Shown here: piece by piece, positions 46,164 to 54,305 of the stretch
Layout of the letters: every line of letters begins with the position of its first letter
Numbering within the stretch: position 1 is the stretch's first letter
DNA from: Mesorhizobium sp.
Lineage (GTDB): Bacteria > Pseudomonadota > Alphaproteobacteria > Rhizobiales > Rhizobiaceae
Length of the DNA: 59,547 nucleotides
Direction: 5' to 3'
Assembly: GCF_017306585.1 (NCBI RefSeq)
Contig: NZ_JAFKIC010000123.1
Location: forward strand, 1-59,547
Position numbers and translations under genes: made by a program
The notes under the pieces: generated by a model
What the model saw: the letters and a program-made list of their open reading frames with translations, nothing else
Told to the model about the DNA's origin: nothing
Databases searched by the model: none

Positions 46164-46775
46164 TTACCGATCCGCCAGCGCCAGCTTCGCGCCGAGCATC
46201 ACGAAGGCGCCGGCGAAAGTCCGGCGCATCCAGGTCAGCACCATCGGCCGCGACACGACATGACTGCGCACCGACGCCGCGAACACGCCGTATATGGCGA
46301 AGACGACGAAGGTCATCAGCATGAAGACGCCTGAGAGCTCCAGCATGCGGGCAAAGGCATGCGGCTCGGTGGTGCTGACGAATTGCGGCAGGAAGGCGAA
46401 GAAGAAGATCGACAGTTTCGGGTTCAGGATGTTGATCAGGACGCCGGAGGTGATGGTCCTGGCGGTCGAGCGCGGCGCGGCCGCCTCGTCGACGTTCAGG
46501 CCGCCGTTCTCCCTGAGCGTGTTCCAGGCCATGTAGAGCAGATAGGCGACGCCGAGATATTTCAGCGTCTCGAAGGCGATGGCACTTGTGTGCAGCACCG
46601 CGGCAAGCCCGGTGATGGCTGCCGCCATATGGGGAATGATGCCCAGAGTGCAGGCAAAGGCCGCCACGATCGAGGCACGCGCGCCGCGTGAGAGGCCGGC
46701 GCTCAGCGTGTAGAGAACGCCGGTGCCGGGCGATGCCACGATAATCAGCGACGTCAACAGGAATTCGATGCTCAA
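46164..46775 (-). CDS. LysE family exporter
   Basis: A 203-residue six-helix exporter with SPGTGVLYTLSAGLSRGARAS near the N-terminus and INILNPKLSIFFFAFLPQF in the centre. The start is assigned to TTG (46773-46775): GGAGG lies five bases before it and the protein then begins like homologues (SIEFLLTSLIIVASPG). The longer open frame upstream has no ribosome site. Substrate unknown. Confidence 0.9.
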   Translation of the reverse strand: MSIEFLLTSLIIVASPGTGVLYTLSAGLSRGARASIVAAFACTLGIIPHMAAAITGLAAVLHTSAIAFETLKYLGVAYLLYMAWNTLRENGGLNVDEAAAPRSTARTITSGVLINILNPKLSIFFFAFLPQFVSTTEPHAFARMLELSGVFMLMTFVVFAIYGVFAASVRSHVVSRPMVLTWMRRTFAGAFVMLGAKLALADR

Positions 46776-46845
46776 GATTTCCTCCACGGCCCTGCCCTGA
46801 AGCAGCGTAGAGAGCGCCGTGGCCGTGCGCAATACGCCGATGATA

Positions 46846-47193
46846 CTACGATGTCGGTAATCTGTGTGCGTAGCGTGCCATCAGGCAATCGTCGTCGCCG
46901 GGCATGCAGGCGCGACACACGTCCGGGCGGACCTCGTATATGCCGCAAGCCGTCGCCTTGCCGACCTCGCCGGACAGCGCCGAGCAGCGCACACCCTCGC
47001 AGCGCATGCCCGATTGATTGGCCGCGACGAATTTCGCCGGGATGCGATCCAGTTGCGCATCATCCTCGGTGGAAAAACGCGGCCATTCGGCCGAATAGGA
47101 GCAGCAGGCGCCGCAACTCTGGCAGTCGAAGACGGGTGAAAGCGGACCGCGCACCGGCGGCCGGTCAGAATCTTGATCCGCTCCTTGGCTCAA
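46846..47193 (-). CDS. YkgJ-type cysteine-cluster metal-chelating protein
   Basis: A protein of about 115 residues with the CxxCxxCC-type motif FDCQSCGACC and later cysteines (CEGVRC, CGIYEVRPDVCRACMPGDDDC), as in the UPF0153/YkgJ family of putative Fe or Zn chelators. The start is uncertain: the TTG at 47191-47193 follows the upstream stop closely, and a GTG at 47154 would give a shorter N-terminus closer to homologues. It belongs to a four-gene minus-strand cluster with the two small genes upstream. Confidence 0.82.
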   Translation of the reverse strand: MSQGADQDSDRPPVRGPLSPVFDCQSCGACCSYSAEWPRFSTEDDAQLDRIPAKFVAANQSGMRCEGVRCSALSGEVGKATACGIYEVRPDVCRACMPGDDDCLMARYAHRLPTS

Positions 47194-47197
47194 ACGA

Positions 47198-47356
47198 CTA
47201 TTTCTTCTTCCTGGGTTTGCCCTTGGCCGGCTCCGCGGGAGCATTGAAAAGATCCGTCGCGGCGGGCTCGGCCGGGGTCTTGGCAGCGGCCTTGGCCGGA
47301 CTGGCGGCGACAGGAGCCGCGGCAGGCTGGGTCTTGGCGGAGAATTTAATGGCCAT
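47198..47356 (-). CDS. small Ala/Pro/Lys-rich protein of unknown function
   Basis: A 52-residue protein (MAIKFSAKTQPAAAP to KGKPRKKK) that is probably disordered and strongly basic at the C-terminus. The start has GAGGA at a good distance, and the gene begins one base after the stop of its upstream neighbour, supporting a real operon member. Function unknown. Confidence 0.65.
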   Translation of the reverse strand: MAIKFSAKTQPAAAPVAASPAKAAAKTPAEPAATDLFNAPAEPAKGKPRKKK

Positions 47357-47357
47357 G

Positions 47358-47762
47358 TCAGTCCTCATTGTCGGGGCGCGACGGCGCACGCGGATTGCGT
47401 AGACGGCCGATCAGCGCGGAAACCGCCGTAATGTTCATTTCCTCAGGCGACCACATCCCTTCCGCTTCTATGTGGTGCGGCCCGAGTTCTCGATGCGTGC
47501 TGCCGCTATAGGCGGCGTCCTGACGAGTGACCAATTGGCGCGTCTTGGGATCCTCGCGGACATATTCGATCAGGTAGTTCGGGCATTCGGCGCGGCTGCG
47601 CACGGCGATCCGCACCTGCGCGTCGCCAAATGCCCGCTTGCAGCGCTCGAGCCTTTCAAGCACCCGCCGGACATATTCGACCGGCTTGTCCAGCACCTCG
47701 ACCATATCCGCGATGGTGGCATCGGCAGCGATCGGCGTTGGTGGCACGCGTTTGGTGGCCAT
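47358..47762 (-). CDS. conserved hypothetical protein
   Basis: A 134-residue soluble protein: TPIAADATIADMVEVLDKPVEYVRRVLERLERC followed by a mixed region (split here as two helices) and the C-terminal NITAVSALIGRLRNP. No catalytic motif is recognised. The start at 47762 has GGAGAG. It leads the small basic protein and probably the YkgJ-type gene. Confidence 0.7.
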   Translation of the reverse strand: MATKRVPPTPIAADATIADMVEVLDKPVEYVRRVLERLERCKRAFGDAQVRIAVRSRAECPNYLIEYVREDPKTRQLVTRQDAAYSGSTHRELGPHHIEAEGMWSPEEMNITAVSALIGRLRNPRAPSRPDNED

Positions 47763-47874
47763 CGATCTTCTCTCCGTTCGTGTCCAGGGAAGCTCTTCGG
47801 CCAGGATCAAGCACAAAGCAATACGGCAATTGATGGAATTGCCGAAGTGGCCAGAAGCTAGGCAGAACTCGCGC

Positions 47875-48543
47875 CTATTCGTCAGGACCCGGCTCCGGCC
47901 AGGTCTCCCTTGCCGCCTCGGCATACCATTGCCGCATCGCCGGTGTTGCCAGGATTGCGTCGACATAGGCCCTGGTGTCAGGCGCAAGATCGCCGCCATA
48001 GGTATCGAAGCGGGTAACGACCGGCGCATACATGGCGTCCGCCGCGGTGAAATGACCGAACAGGAAGGGGCCGCCCTTGCCGTATTTTTCGCGACACTCG
48101 CGCCACAGCGCCTCGATGCGCGCACGCTGCGCGTCGCCTTCGGCGTCGAGCGGCTTGTGGGCCTTCGGCCGCCGCAAATTCATCGGCCAGCCATAGCGGA
48201 CCTCGCGAAAGCCGGAATGCATCTCTGTGGCCGCCGCGCGTGCCAGCGCCCGGGCGCCGAGATCGGCGGGCCACAGCTGCTTCTCCGGAAACAGGTCGGC
48301 GAGATATTCAAGGATGGCAAGGGTTTCCCAGACGATCCTGTCCCCTCCCTTCAACGGCCTATGCTTCAGGACCGGCACCTGGCCGGTCGGCGATACTTTC
48401 GCCAGATCGGCGGCGGTCTCGGGCGTGCGCAGCCGCACGAAACCCTCCTCGAACGGGATTTCCAGATGCCTCATCGCCACCCATGGTCTGAGCGACCATG
48501 AGGAGAAGCACTTGTTGCCGATGTAGAGCGTGAATTCCGCCAT
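47875..48543 (-). CDS. glutathione S-transferase family protein
   Basis: A 222-residue GST with an N-terminal thioredoxin-like domain (LYIGNKCFSSWSLRPWVAMRHL, TGQVPVLKHRPLKGGDRIVWETLAILEYL) and an all-helical C-terminal domain. The Ser in CFSSWSLRP is the likely thiol-activating residue. It probably conjugates glutathione to small electrophiles. The start at 48543 follows GGGGAGG; further upstream codons are not supported. Confidence 0.9.
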   Translation of the reverse strand: MAEFTLYIGNKCFSSWSLRPWVAMRHLEIPFEEGFVRLRTPETAADLAKVSPTGQVPVLKHRPLKGGDRIVWETLAILEYLADLFPEKQLWPADLGARALARAAATEMHSGFREVRYGWPMNLRRPKAHKPLDAEGDAQRARIEALWRECREKYGKGGPFLFGHFTAADAMYAPVVTRFDTYGGDLAPDTRAYVDAILATPAMRQWYAEAARETWPEPGPDE

Positions 48544-48738
48544 TTTCCTCCCCATGCGCAGAATCGAGCCGGATCTCCGTCCAGCGTGTCTTGCCAACCT
48601 AGCCTGCCAGCCTTGCCGCCGGAAGCAGCTGCGCAAACTCATCGTCGCCAGCAAGAAGCTTGGAACCTAACCGGTGCCGGCTCGTTAGCTAGCCGCGGAT
48701 GAATTCCTCCGAATTCAAAACTCCCAGGAGATGCGAAC

Positions 48739-48918
48739 ATGGTGAACAAGGATCAGATCGCCGGCGTGGCCAAACAGGTCAAGGGTTCGGTCAAGGAAGC
48801 GGCCGGCAAGGCCACTGGCAACCGGCAGACACAGGCCGAGGGTATGGCGGACAAGGCCGCCGGCAAGGTGCAGAAAGCCTATGGCGACGTGAAGGATAAG
48901 GTCAAGAAAGCGCTCTGA
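48739..48918 (+). CDS. CsbD family stress-response protein
   Basis: A 59-residue, highly charged helical protein: NKDQIAGVAKQVKGSVKEAA and QAEGMADKAAGKVQKAYGD, the two CsbD motifs, ending KDKVKKAL. CsbD proteins accumulate under general stress; their action is unknown. AGGAG precedes the ATG. The gene is followed directly by an intrinsic terminator. Confidence 0.9.
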   Translation: MVNKDQIAGVAKQVKGSVKEAAGKATGNRQTQAEGMADKAAGKVQKAYGDVKDKVKKAL

Positions 48919-48949
48919 TCACGGCGAACACTTGTCTTCGTGGTAGCGA

Positions 48950-48975
48950 AAGGCGGTCGTAACGACCGCCTTTTT
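48950..48975. terminator. terminator after csbD, shared with the convergent gene
   Basis: AAGGCGGTCG and CGACCGCCTT form a stem with a short loop followed by TTTTT. The stop of the convergent phosphoesterase gene starts at its edge, so it may serve both strands. Confidence 0.9.
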
Positions 48976-50108
48976 CATATCGACCAGTCCTTGCTGAAGG
49001 CATTGGTGAAAGCGATTCCGCCCTGGTCGTCCGTCGCCTCGCCCAGCACGACGTCCATGCCGTCGCTGGTCACCTTCGCCAGCGCAAAACCACCCATATA
49101 GGCAGCCTTCGGCTTGAACAGGTCGATCCCGTCACCGCGATAGATCAGCGGCGTCTCGTGCTGGTGGCCGTGAAAGACGGCAACGACATTGTAACCCTTC
49201 AGAGCCGCCAGCAGCGCCTGCCTGTCGGCATCGGCCCACCAATGCGGCGCGCCGGCACCGTCATCGTCGAATGTCCGTCTGGCAGGGTCCCATCGCTCCG
49301 TCGAAAACGTATCCCAGCCATAGTGCTGGAACAGGATGACAGGGCGGCCATCCGCCGCATAGGTCGCCAGATCCTGCTTGAGCCATGGCAGGCTCGAGTC
49401 GGCGCCGTGGCCGGTGTCGCCGGCGAAACGATGCGTCTGAACCAGATGGAGACCACCCCAGTCCCATGAATAGCAGTCGGTTTCGACGTCGTAGCTGGTG
49501 GCCGGCACGGGTGGTTTGAAGAACACGCCGGCGCGGTGGTTGACCTCGACATAGTCGCGCATCTCGCGCCGGTACCAGTCGACATGTTGCGGCGGACCGT
49601 TCTGGTCGAGATCGTGGTTTCCGAGCCCGACATAGACCGGCATATGAACGCGGTCCGGTCCGACGCCCTGGCTGTAGCGCTGGCTGAACTGGAGAAGTTG
49701 CGTGCCCTCACTTGGCTGGGTGATCTGGCCGCCACCATCGTCGGTCATGTCACCGCCGACGACGAGGCCGAGCGGCATGCCGATCCGCTTGCCGGCCGAA
49801 CGCAGGCCCGTGGCGACGCCGTTGATCTCGGCCGGCCAATCCTTGTCGCCAATGGCATTCAGCGCGGCGACATTGCGCAGCAGCGCCGCATCGGTCTTGC
49901 CCTCCTGCTGGCAGTTGGGGCTCAAGCCACTCGCCATGCGGCAGGCATGGACATCGGCGATGAACAGGAACGTGGCGTCGATCGGCTGGACGCGCTGCCC
50001 GGTCTGAGCCAGCGCCGGGCGTGAAAGCGCGCCGGCGGCGGCAAGACCGGCGGCCTTAGTCAACAAGCTGCGTCTCGAAAGCGATGTGCGGAAGCGATGA
50101 TTCATCAT
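48975..50108 (-). CDS. Tat-exported calcineurin-like metallophosphoesterase
   Basis: A 377-residue exported protein. The N-terminus has a twin-arginine signal (SRRSLLTKAAGLAAAGALS). The metallophosphoesterase motifs appear in order: FIADVHACR (DxH), VVGGDMTDDGG (GD), VGLGNHDLDQ (GNHD), ILFQHYGWD and AVFHGHQHE (GHxH). It should be a periplasmic phosphodiesterase or phosphatase; substrate unknown. ATGs at 50108 and 50105 are adjacent. Confidence 0.9.
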   Translation of the reverse strand: MMNHRFRTSLSRRSLLTKAAGLAAAGALSRPALAQTGQRVQPIDATFLFIADVHACRMASGLSPNCQQEGKTDAALLRNVAALNAIGDKDWPAEINGVATGLRSAGKRIGMPLGLVVGGDMTDDGGGQITQPSEGTQLLQFSQRYSQGVGPDRVHMPVYVGLGNHDLDQNGPPQHVDWYRREMRDYVEVNHRAGVFFKPPVPATSYDVETDCYSWDWGGLHLVQTHRFAGDTGHGADSSLPWLKQDLATYAADGRPVILFQHYGWDTFSTERWDPARRTFDDDGAGAPHWWADADRQALLAALKGYNVVAVFHGHQHETPLIYRGDGIDLFKPKAAYMGGFALAKVTSDGMDVVLGEATDDQGGIAFTNAFSKDWSI

Positions 50109-50203
50109 CCGCGCAGTTTCAGCATACGCGACGCCTCTCCGTCCAGTTTCGATCGCCGTCAAGACGGCCTGACCGTCGACGGCGCCAAACGCCTGCGAGA
50201 GGA

Positions 50204-50839
50204 TCAGGCCGCCGGCTGACCAGGGGCCTGCAGGGCAGCCAGGCATTGACGCAGCACCGTGGCCTCCTGTGCCGTCTTGGCCATCGACATTGCACCGGAA
50301 TAGGCCGCGATCACCAGCGTCGCGAAGCGCTCGGGATCGGTGCCTTGCTCCCTGCCCTTTTGCTGGTCGGCCCTGACCTTGTCGGCGATCGCCTCGCGCC
50401 ATGCCGAGAATATGCGGGCAAGTGCCGTGCGGAAATCGGGATCGGCAAGCGACAGTTCATGCGCGAGGTTGTTGAGCGGGCAGCCGCGCACGAACCCTTG
50501 CTTCTCGAGTTCGGCCGCCACGGCCTCGAACACCGACCGTACCCCGTCGCGCGCCGACGTCGCCGCCAAAACCGGATCGATCCATGTTTCCGCGACCGCC
50601 GCCGCCACGCGCTCCTCGATCACCGCCAGCGCCAGCGCCTTCTTGGTCGGGAAATGGTGATGCAGCGCCCCGCCGGTGACACCCGCCGCCGCCATCAGGT
50701 CCCCCAGGCTGGAGGCATGATAGCCCCTGGCCTGAAACGCGGCCTCGGCGACGTCCAACACCTTTTTGCGCATCCCTTCAGGATCGTTGGTGCGTTTTCG
50801 CGCCCGAGGAACGGTTCGAATGATCGTCTCTGCTGACAT
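50204..50839 (-). CDS. TetR family regulator
   Basis: A 211-residue regulator with the HTH region VLDVAEAAFQARGYHASSLG and TGGALHHHFPTKKALALAV, and a C-terminal domain with RGCPLNNLAHEL typical of the AcrR/QacR-like group. It is divergent from a NIPSNAP gene, and the spacer contains a CTGTTTA-based dyad that should be its operator. An ATG eight codons upstream is possible but would overlap the operator region more. Confidence 0.9.
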   Translation of the reverse strand: MSAETIIRTVPRARKRTNDPEGMRKKVLDVAEAAFQARGYHASSLGDLMAAAGVTGGALHHHFPTKKALALAVIEERVAAAVAETWIDPVLAATSARDGVRSVFEAVAAELEKQGFVRGCPLNNLAHELSLADPDFRTALARIFSAWREAIADKVRADQQKGREQGTDPERFATLVIAAYSGAMSMAKTAQEATVLRQCLAALQAPGQPAA

Positions 50840-50878
50840 TGCTGGACAATACCATGTTGACAAAACAGGGCAACCGGT

Positions 50879-50907
50879 CTGTTTATAAACAGGTTGATCA
50901 TCCTGTT
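50879..50907. promoter_or_regulatory. TetR operator cluster (CTGTTTA dyads)
   Basis: CTGTTTATAAACAG (50879-50892) is a perfect palindrome. Overlapping it, AACAGG (50888-50893) and CCTGTT (50902-50907) form a second dyad. The site lies between tetR and the NIPSNAP gene and could bind two TetR dimers. Confidence 0.75.
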
Positions 50908-50922
50908 TATGGAGACCACTCG

Positions 50923-51702
50923 ATGAGCCTTCCCCTCAATGCCGCGCCGAAGCCTGTAGCGCTTGCCTCGCCCATCCTTGAATTGCGCCAGTACACATTG
51001 AAGCCAGGCAAGCGCGAGACGTTGATCGACCTCTTCGACGCGAATTTCATCGAAGGTCAGGAAGATGCCGGGATGACCATCATCGGCCAGTTCCGGGACC
51101 TTGACCGCCCCGACATGTTCGTCTGGCTGCGCGGCTTCGACAGCATGGAGGCGCGCAAGGATGCCCTGTCGGCATTTTACGACGGTCCGATCTGGAGGGC
51201 GCACCGCGATGCGGCCAATGCGACAATGATCGATTCCGATGATGTGCTGCTGTTGAGGCCGGCATGGCCGAACGCTGGTTTCAACCTCTCCGGAGCGCAA
51301 CGAGCAGATTTGAATGCCGGCAAAAAACCAATTCAGAACAAGCCGATGGCTGGCATCCTTGTTATCCAGATTCATCATCTGAAGCCCGGCGCCGTAGCTG
51401 GCTTCGCCAGCCGCTACAACGGCGAAGCGAAGCCATTGATGGCAATGTACGGGGCACGGCCACTGGCCGCGCTTGTTACGGAACATGCTGAAAACAGCTT
51501 TCCTCGCCTGCCTGTGCGCTCGGGCGAGAATGTCTTTGTCAGCGTGACCGCATTCGACAGCGCCGAGGCCCATGCGAGCCACGCGGCGACGCTTGGCCGA
51601 TCGGCCGATTGGCAGGCCCTGCGCCAGCGCGCGGAAGCCGACTTTGCCAGACCGGCAGAGACCCTGCGCCTCACGCCCACCGCACGGTCTTTGCTGAAGT
51701 AA
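50923..51702 (+). CDS. NIPSNAP family protein (two-domain)
   Basis: A 259-residue protein with two ferredoxin-like NIPSNAP/ABM-type repeats: ELRQYTLKPGKRETLIDLFD with FVWLRGFDSMEARKDALSAFY, and the C-terminal LVIQIHHLKPGAVAGFASRY with FVSVTAFDSAEAHASHAATL. Function unknown in bacteria. GGAGA precedes the ATG at 50923. Under probable control of the divergent TetR. Its stop abuts the stop of the convergent hydrolase with no spacer. Confidence 0.85.
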   Translation: MSLPLNAAPKPVALASPILELRQYTLKPGKRETLIDLFDANFIEGQEDAGMTIIGQFRDLDRPDMFVWLRGFDSMEARKDALSAFYDGPIWRAHRDAANATMIDSDDVLLLRPAWPNAGFNLSGAQRADLNAGKKPIQNKPMAGILVIQIHHLKPGAVAGFASRYNGEAKPLMAMYGARPLAALVTEHAENSFPRLPVRSGENVFVSVTAFDSAEAHASHAATLGRSADWQALRQRAEADFARPAETLRLTPTARSLLK

Positions 51703-52554
51703 CTATTCCACGGGACCAGCGAGGCCAAACGCATCGGTGATGGCCCTGGCGACAAATGCCGGCGCCTCCCAGTGCGGGTTGTGGCCGCAACCTTGCGCTT
51801 GGACCAGATGTGCGTGAGGTAGCGCGCTTGACAGCACCTGCTGATGCCGTCCGTCGAACAATGGATCGCTGGCCCCGGCGACGATCAGTGTTCGAGCCTG
51901 TACGGCTTGAGCCAAACCGTTCAGGTCCGTACGGCAGATTTCCTCCAGGATGGCGCGCCAGCGCCGAGCCGGCATCGCCGATGCGTCGTTCGCCAATTCC
52001 GCAAGGAAGGCTAGCGGCACAGCATGCTGGCACGCGTGCCACCAGGCAAAGAGCGGGTCGGCCGGCGATATCGGGTCGTGCAGAGCTTCGATTGCTGCCA
52101 GCAGCGGGTGGCCCGGCATGAAGCCGGGGTTCAACGTGCTGGCCAGTACGACAAGGCCGCCGATGAGATCCGGCCGTCGCGCGGCCAGCGAGATCGCCAC
52201 CATGCCACCCAGCGAATGGCCGACAAGGATCGGCCGGTCCAATCGCAGGCGGTGGATCAGTCCGGCGATATCGTCCGCGAAATCGGCGACAGCATAGCGG
52301 CCGCCGTCATACGACGCACCGTGGCCGCGCAGGTCAGGCATGATCAGCCGACGACCGGTCAGATGCGGTGCCAGGAGGGAAAAGCTGCGGCTGGTGTCGG
52401 TAAACCCATGCACCAGCAGCAGCGCCGGTTCGGCCCCGGCGATCTCGACATAGGCGATCTCGAGACCGCCGACATCGACGAACTGCTTGCGCCCGGCCCA
52501 GGCATCCTGCTCCGCTTCAAGACCAGGCAAGGCACCCTGCGCTGCCGGTGTCAC
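51703..52554 (-). CDS. alpha/beta-hydrolase
   Basis: A 283-residue hydrolase with the oxyanion strand LLLVHGFTDTSRSF, the nucleophile elbow VGHSLGGMV (Ser in GHSLG), the acid in IVAGASDPLFDG and the catalytic histidine in GCGHNPHWEAP. It is cytosolic, with no signal peptide. Its GTG start overlaps the stop of the ChoX-like gene (GTGA), so translation is coupled to a transport protein. Likely an esterase or amidase acting on the imported compound. Confidence 0.9.
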   Translation of the reverse strand: MTPAAQGALPGLEAEQDAWAGRKQFVDVGGLEIAYVEIAGAEPALLLVHGFTDTSRSFSLLAPHLTGRRLIMPDLRGHGASYDGGRYAVADFADDIAGLIHRLRLDRPILVGHSLGGMVAISLAARRPDLIGGLVVLASTLNPGFMPGHPLLAAIEALHDPISPADPLFAWWHACQHAVPLAFLAELANDASAMPARRWRAILEEICRTDLNGLAQAVQARTLIVAGASDPLFDGRHQQVLSSALPHAHLVQAQGCGHNPHWEAPAFVARAITDAFGLAGPVE

Positions 52555-53489
52555 AGGCCGAGCTTTTCTTTGACGGCGGCAAGGCCGGGCTTGCCGTCGA
52601 ATGTGGTGACGCCCGCAAGCCACGTGTCGAGACGCCCCTTGTTCAGCTGGATCGACTTCAATGCCCCCTCCTCCGGCTTCATGCCGTCATTGATGAGGTA
52701 ACCCATGCCGACATTCTCCATGTCGATGTCGAAAACCAGATTCTTGAGGAACTGCGCGACGTTCGGACACTCCTGCAAGTAGCCCTTGCGCACCTGGGTC
52801 GTCACCGTCGCGGCGCCGAAGTTCGGACCGAAGAACTTGTCGCCGCCGGTCAGATACTTGAAATCATACATGGTGTTCATCGGATGCGGGGCCCAGCCCT
52901 GGAAGACGATGAACTGCTTCTCCTTGATCTCATAGCCGACCTCGGAGAGCATGCCGGCTTCGCTCGATTCCACCACATGCCAGCCGTCGAGGCCAAAGGC
53001 GGGATCGGCTATGGCGTCCATCATCAGCTGGTTCGAGCCGGGCTCGATGCCGTACATTTTCTTGCCGAACTTGTCGGCGAATTTGTGCAGGTCGGCGACA
53101 TCCTTGACGCCGGCCTCCCAGACATAGGTCGGCACGGCGAAGGTGTATTTGGCGCCGACGAGATTGACGCGGACATTCTCCACCGAGCCGTCCTTCTTGT
53201 AGGGCTCGTAGTAGGTGACCATGGCCGGGTCCCAATAACCCAGGAACAGGTCGAGATCCCGGTTCTTCATGCCTTCGTAGATGACGTTGATGCCGAGCAC
53301 CTCGCTTTGCGGCTGGTAGCCGAGCGCCTGCAACAGAACATTGGCGACCCCCGTGGTGAAAGCGAGATCGTTCCAGCCAGGTTCGGCCATGCGGACGGTC
53401 CGGCATTGCTCGGGCTCCGCGGCCCTAACCGCATGGGGGGCCAGCATCAACGCGGCAAGGCACACACCACCTGCGAAAATACGCGACAT
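52551..53489 (-). CDS. ChoX/ProX-like quaternary-amine substrate-binding protein
   Basis: A 312-residue periplasmic binding protein (OpuAC family) with a Sec signal (cleavage near ARA-AEPEQC). The body matches choline/betaine-binding relatives of ChoX: CRTVRMAEPGWNDLAFTTG, MKNRDLDLFLGYWDPAM, YGIEPGSN and VFQGWAPHPMN. It should bind choline or a related quaternary amine, but no permease or ATPase gene is nearby. The ATG at 53489 has AGGAG at good spacing; a second ATG is five codons earlier. The hydrolase follows by a GTGA overlap. Confidence 0.85.
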   Translation of the reverse strand: MSRIFAGGVCLAALMLAPHAVRAAEPEQCRTVRMAEPGWNDLAFTTGVANVLLQALGYQPQSEVLGINVIYEGMKNRDLDLFLGYWDPAMVTYYEPYKKDGSVENVRVNLVGAKYTFAVPTYVWEAGVKDVADLHKFADKFGKKMYGIEPGSNQLMMDAIADPAFGLDGWHVVESSEAGMLSEVGYEIKEKQFIVFQGWAPHPMNTMYDFKYLTGGDKFFGPNFGAATVTTQVRKGYLQECPNVAQFLKNLVFDIDMENVGMGYLINDGMKPEEGALKSIQLNKGRLDTWLAGVTTFDGKPGLAAVKEKLGL

Positions 53490-53510
53490 CCTCGTTCTCC
53501 TCATTGTTGA

Positions 53511-53548
53511 ATTGACCGAATGGTCTAATTATTGTCCCACTGGTCAAT
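53511..53548. promoter_or_regulatory. probable TetR/BetI-type operator
   Basis: ATTGACC (53511-53517) and GGTCAAT (53542-53548) are inverted, and an inner dyad GACC-GAAT-GGTC (53514-53525) overlaps the first arm. The site lies between the ChoX-like gene and the divergent TetR gene. Confidence 0.7.
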
Positions 53549-53605
53549 TCTTGATCTGGATGGACGAAGATGTCAACGTGGATTCGTCATGCGTGGACTG
53601 AACCC

Positions 53606-54208
53606 ATGAAGCTGAAGCGTCTCGGAGACATACGCCGCAAGGAATTGCGGCAGGCGGCTTTCGCGGTCCTGGAACGCGAAGGCATTGCCGGCGCCACGTT
53701 GGAAAAGGTGGCCGCCCATGCAGGCGCTTCCAAAGGCATCGTGCTGCATTATTTCCGCAACAAGCAGGAGCTGTTCGAGCATGCGATGCGGGAGGCCAAT
53801 GCGGTTCTGTGCAATGCCGTCGTCGCCAGACTTCGCCAGGCGCGCACCCCGATCGAGCGCCTCGATGCGGTGATAGAAGGCAATTTCGAGGAGCATCTGT
53901 TCCTGCCGCCGCTTTGCCATGCCTGGCTTTCGCTCTGCGCCGAGGTGCCGCGCGACGAGAAGCTCGCGCGCATCCAGAAGGTCATTCACGGGCGCATGCG
54001 CTCGAACCTGTTGTCGGGCCTGCGCGGCCTCACCTCGCCCGGAGAAGCCGACGACATCGCGCTCGGTGTCACCGCTCTGATCGATGGGCTGTGGCTGCGG
54101 CTTGGCCTACAGCCGGGCAGCGTTTCGCGCGAACAGGCGATCCGCCAGGTCAAGGGCTATGTCAGCGCGCGCCTGGCCGATCAGGGACGTTTGGCCTCCG
54201 GCACCTGA
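53606..54208 (+). CDS. TetR family regulator, BetI-like
   Basis: A 200-residue regulator whose N-terminus (GDIRRKELRQAAFAVLEREG) and HTH (VAAHAGASKGIVLHYFRNKQELFEHAM) resemble BetI, the choline-responsive repressor. The C-terminal domain matches in LSLCAEVPRDEKLARIQKVI. It probably senses choline or a related amine and controls the divergent ChoX-like/hydrolase operon. The ATG at 53606 is chosen by resemblance to BetI; an ATG at 53570 is possible. Confidence 0.88.
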   Translation: MKLKRLGDIRRKELRQAAFAVLEREGIAGATLEKVAAHAGASKGIVLHYFRNKQELFEHAMREANAVLCNAVVARLRQARTPIERLDAVIEGNFEEHLFLPPLCHAWLSLCAEVPRDEKLARIQKVIHGRMRSNLLSGLRGLTSPGEADDIALGVTALIDGLWLRLGLQPGSVSREQAIRQVKGYVSARLADQGRLASGT

Positions 54209-54305
54209 AAACCGGCGAAGTTCATACCTTGGGATAGGGCATCGGCTTGACCTCGACCGCCGACATGGAGTGCTTTGACTCGTCCAAGTTGCCGTGGAGT
54301 ACCCG

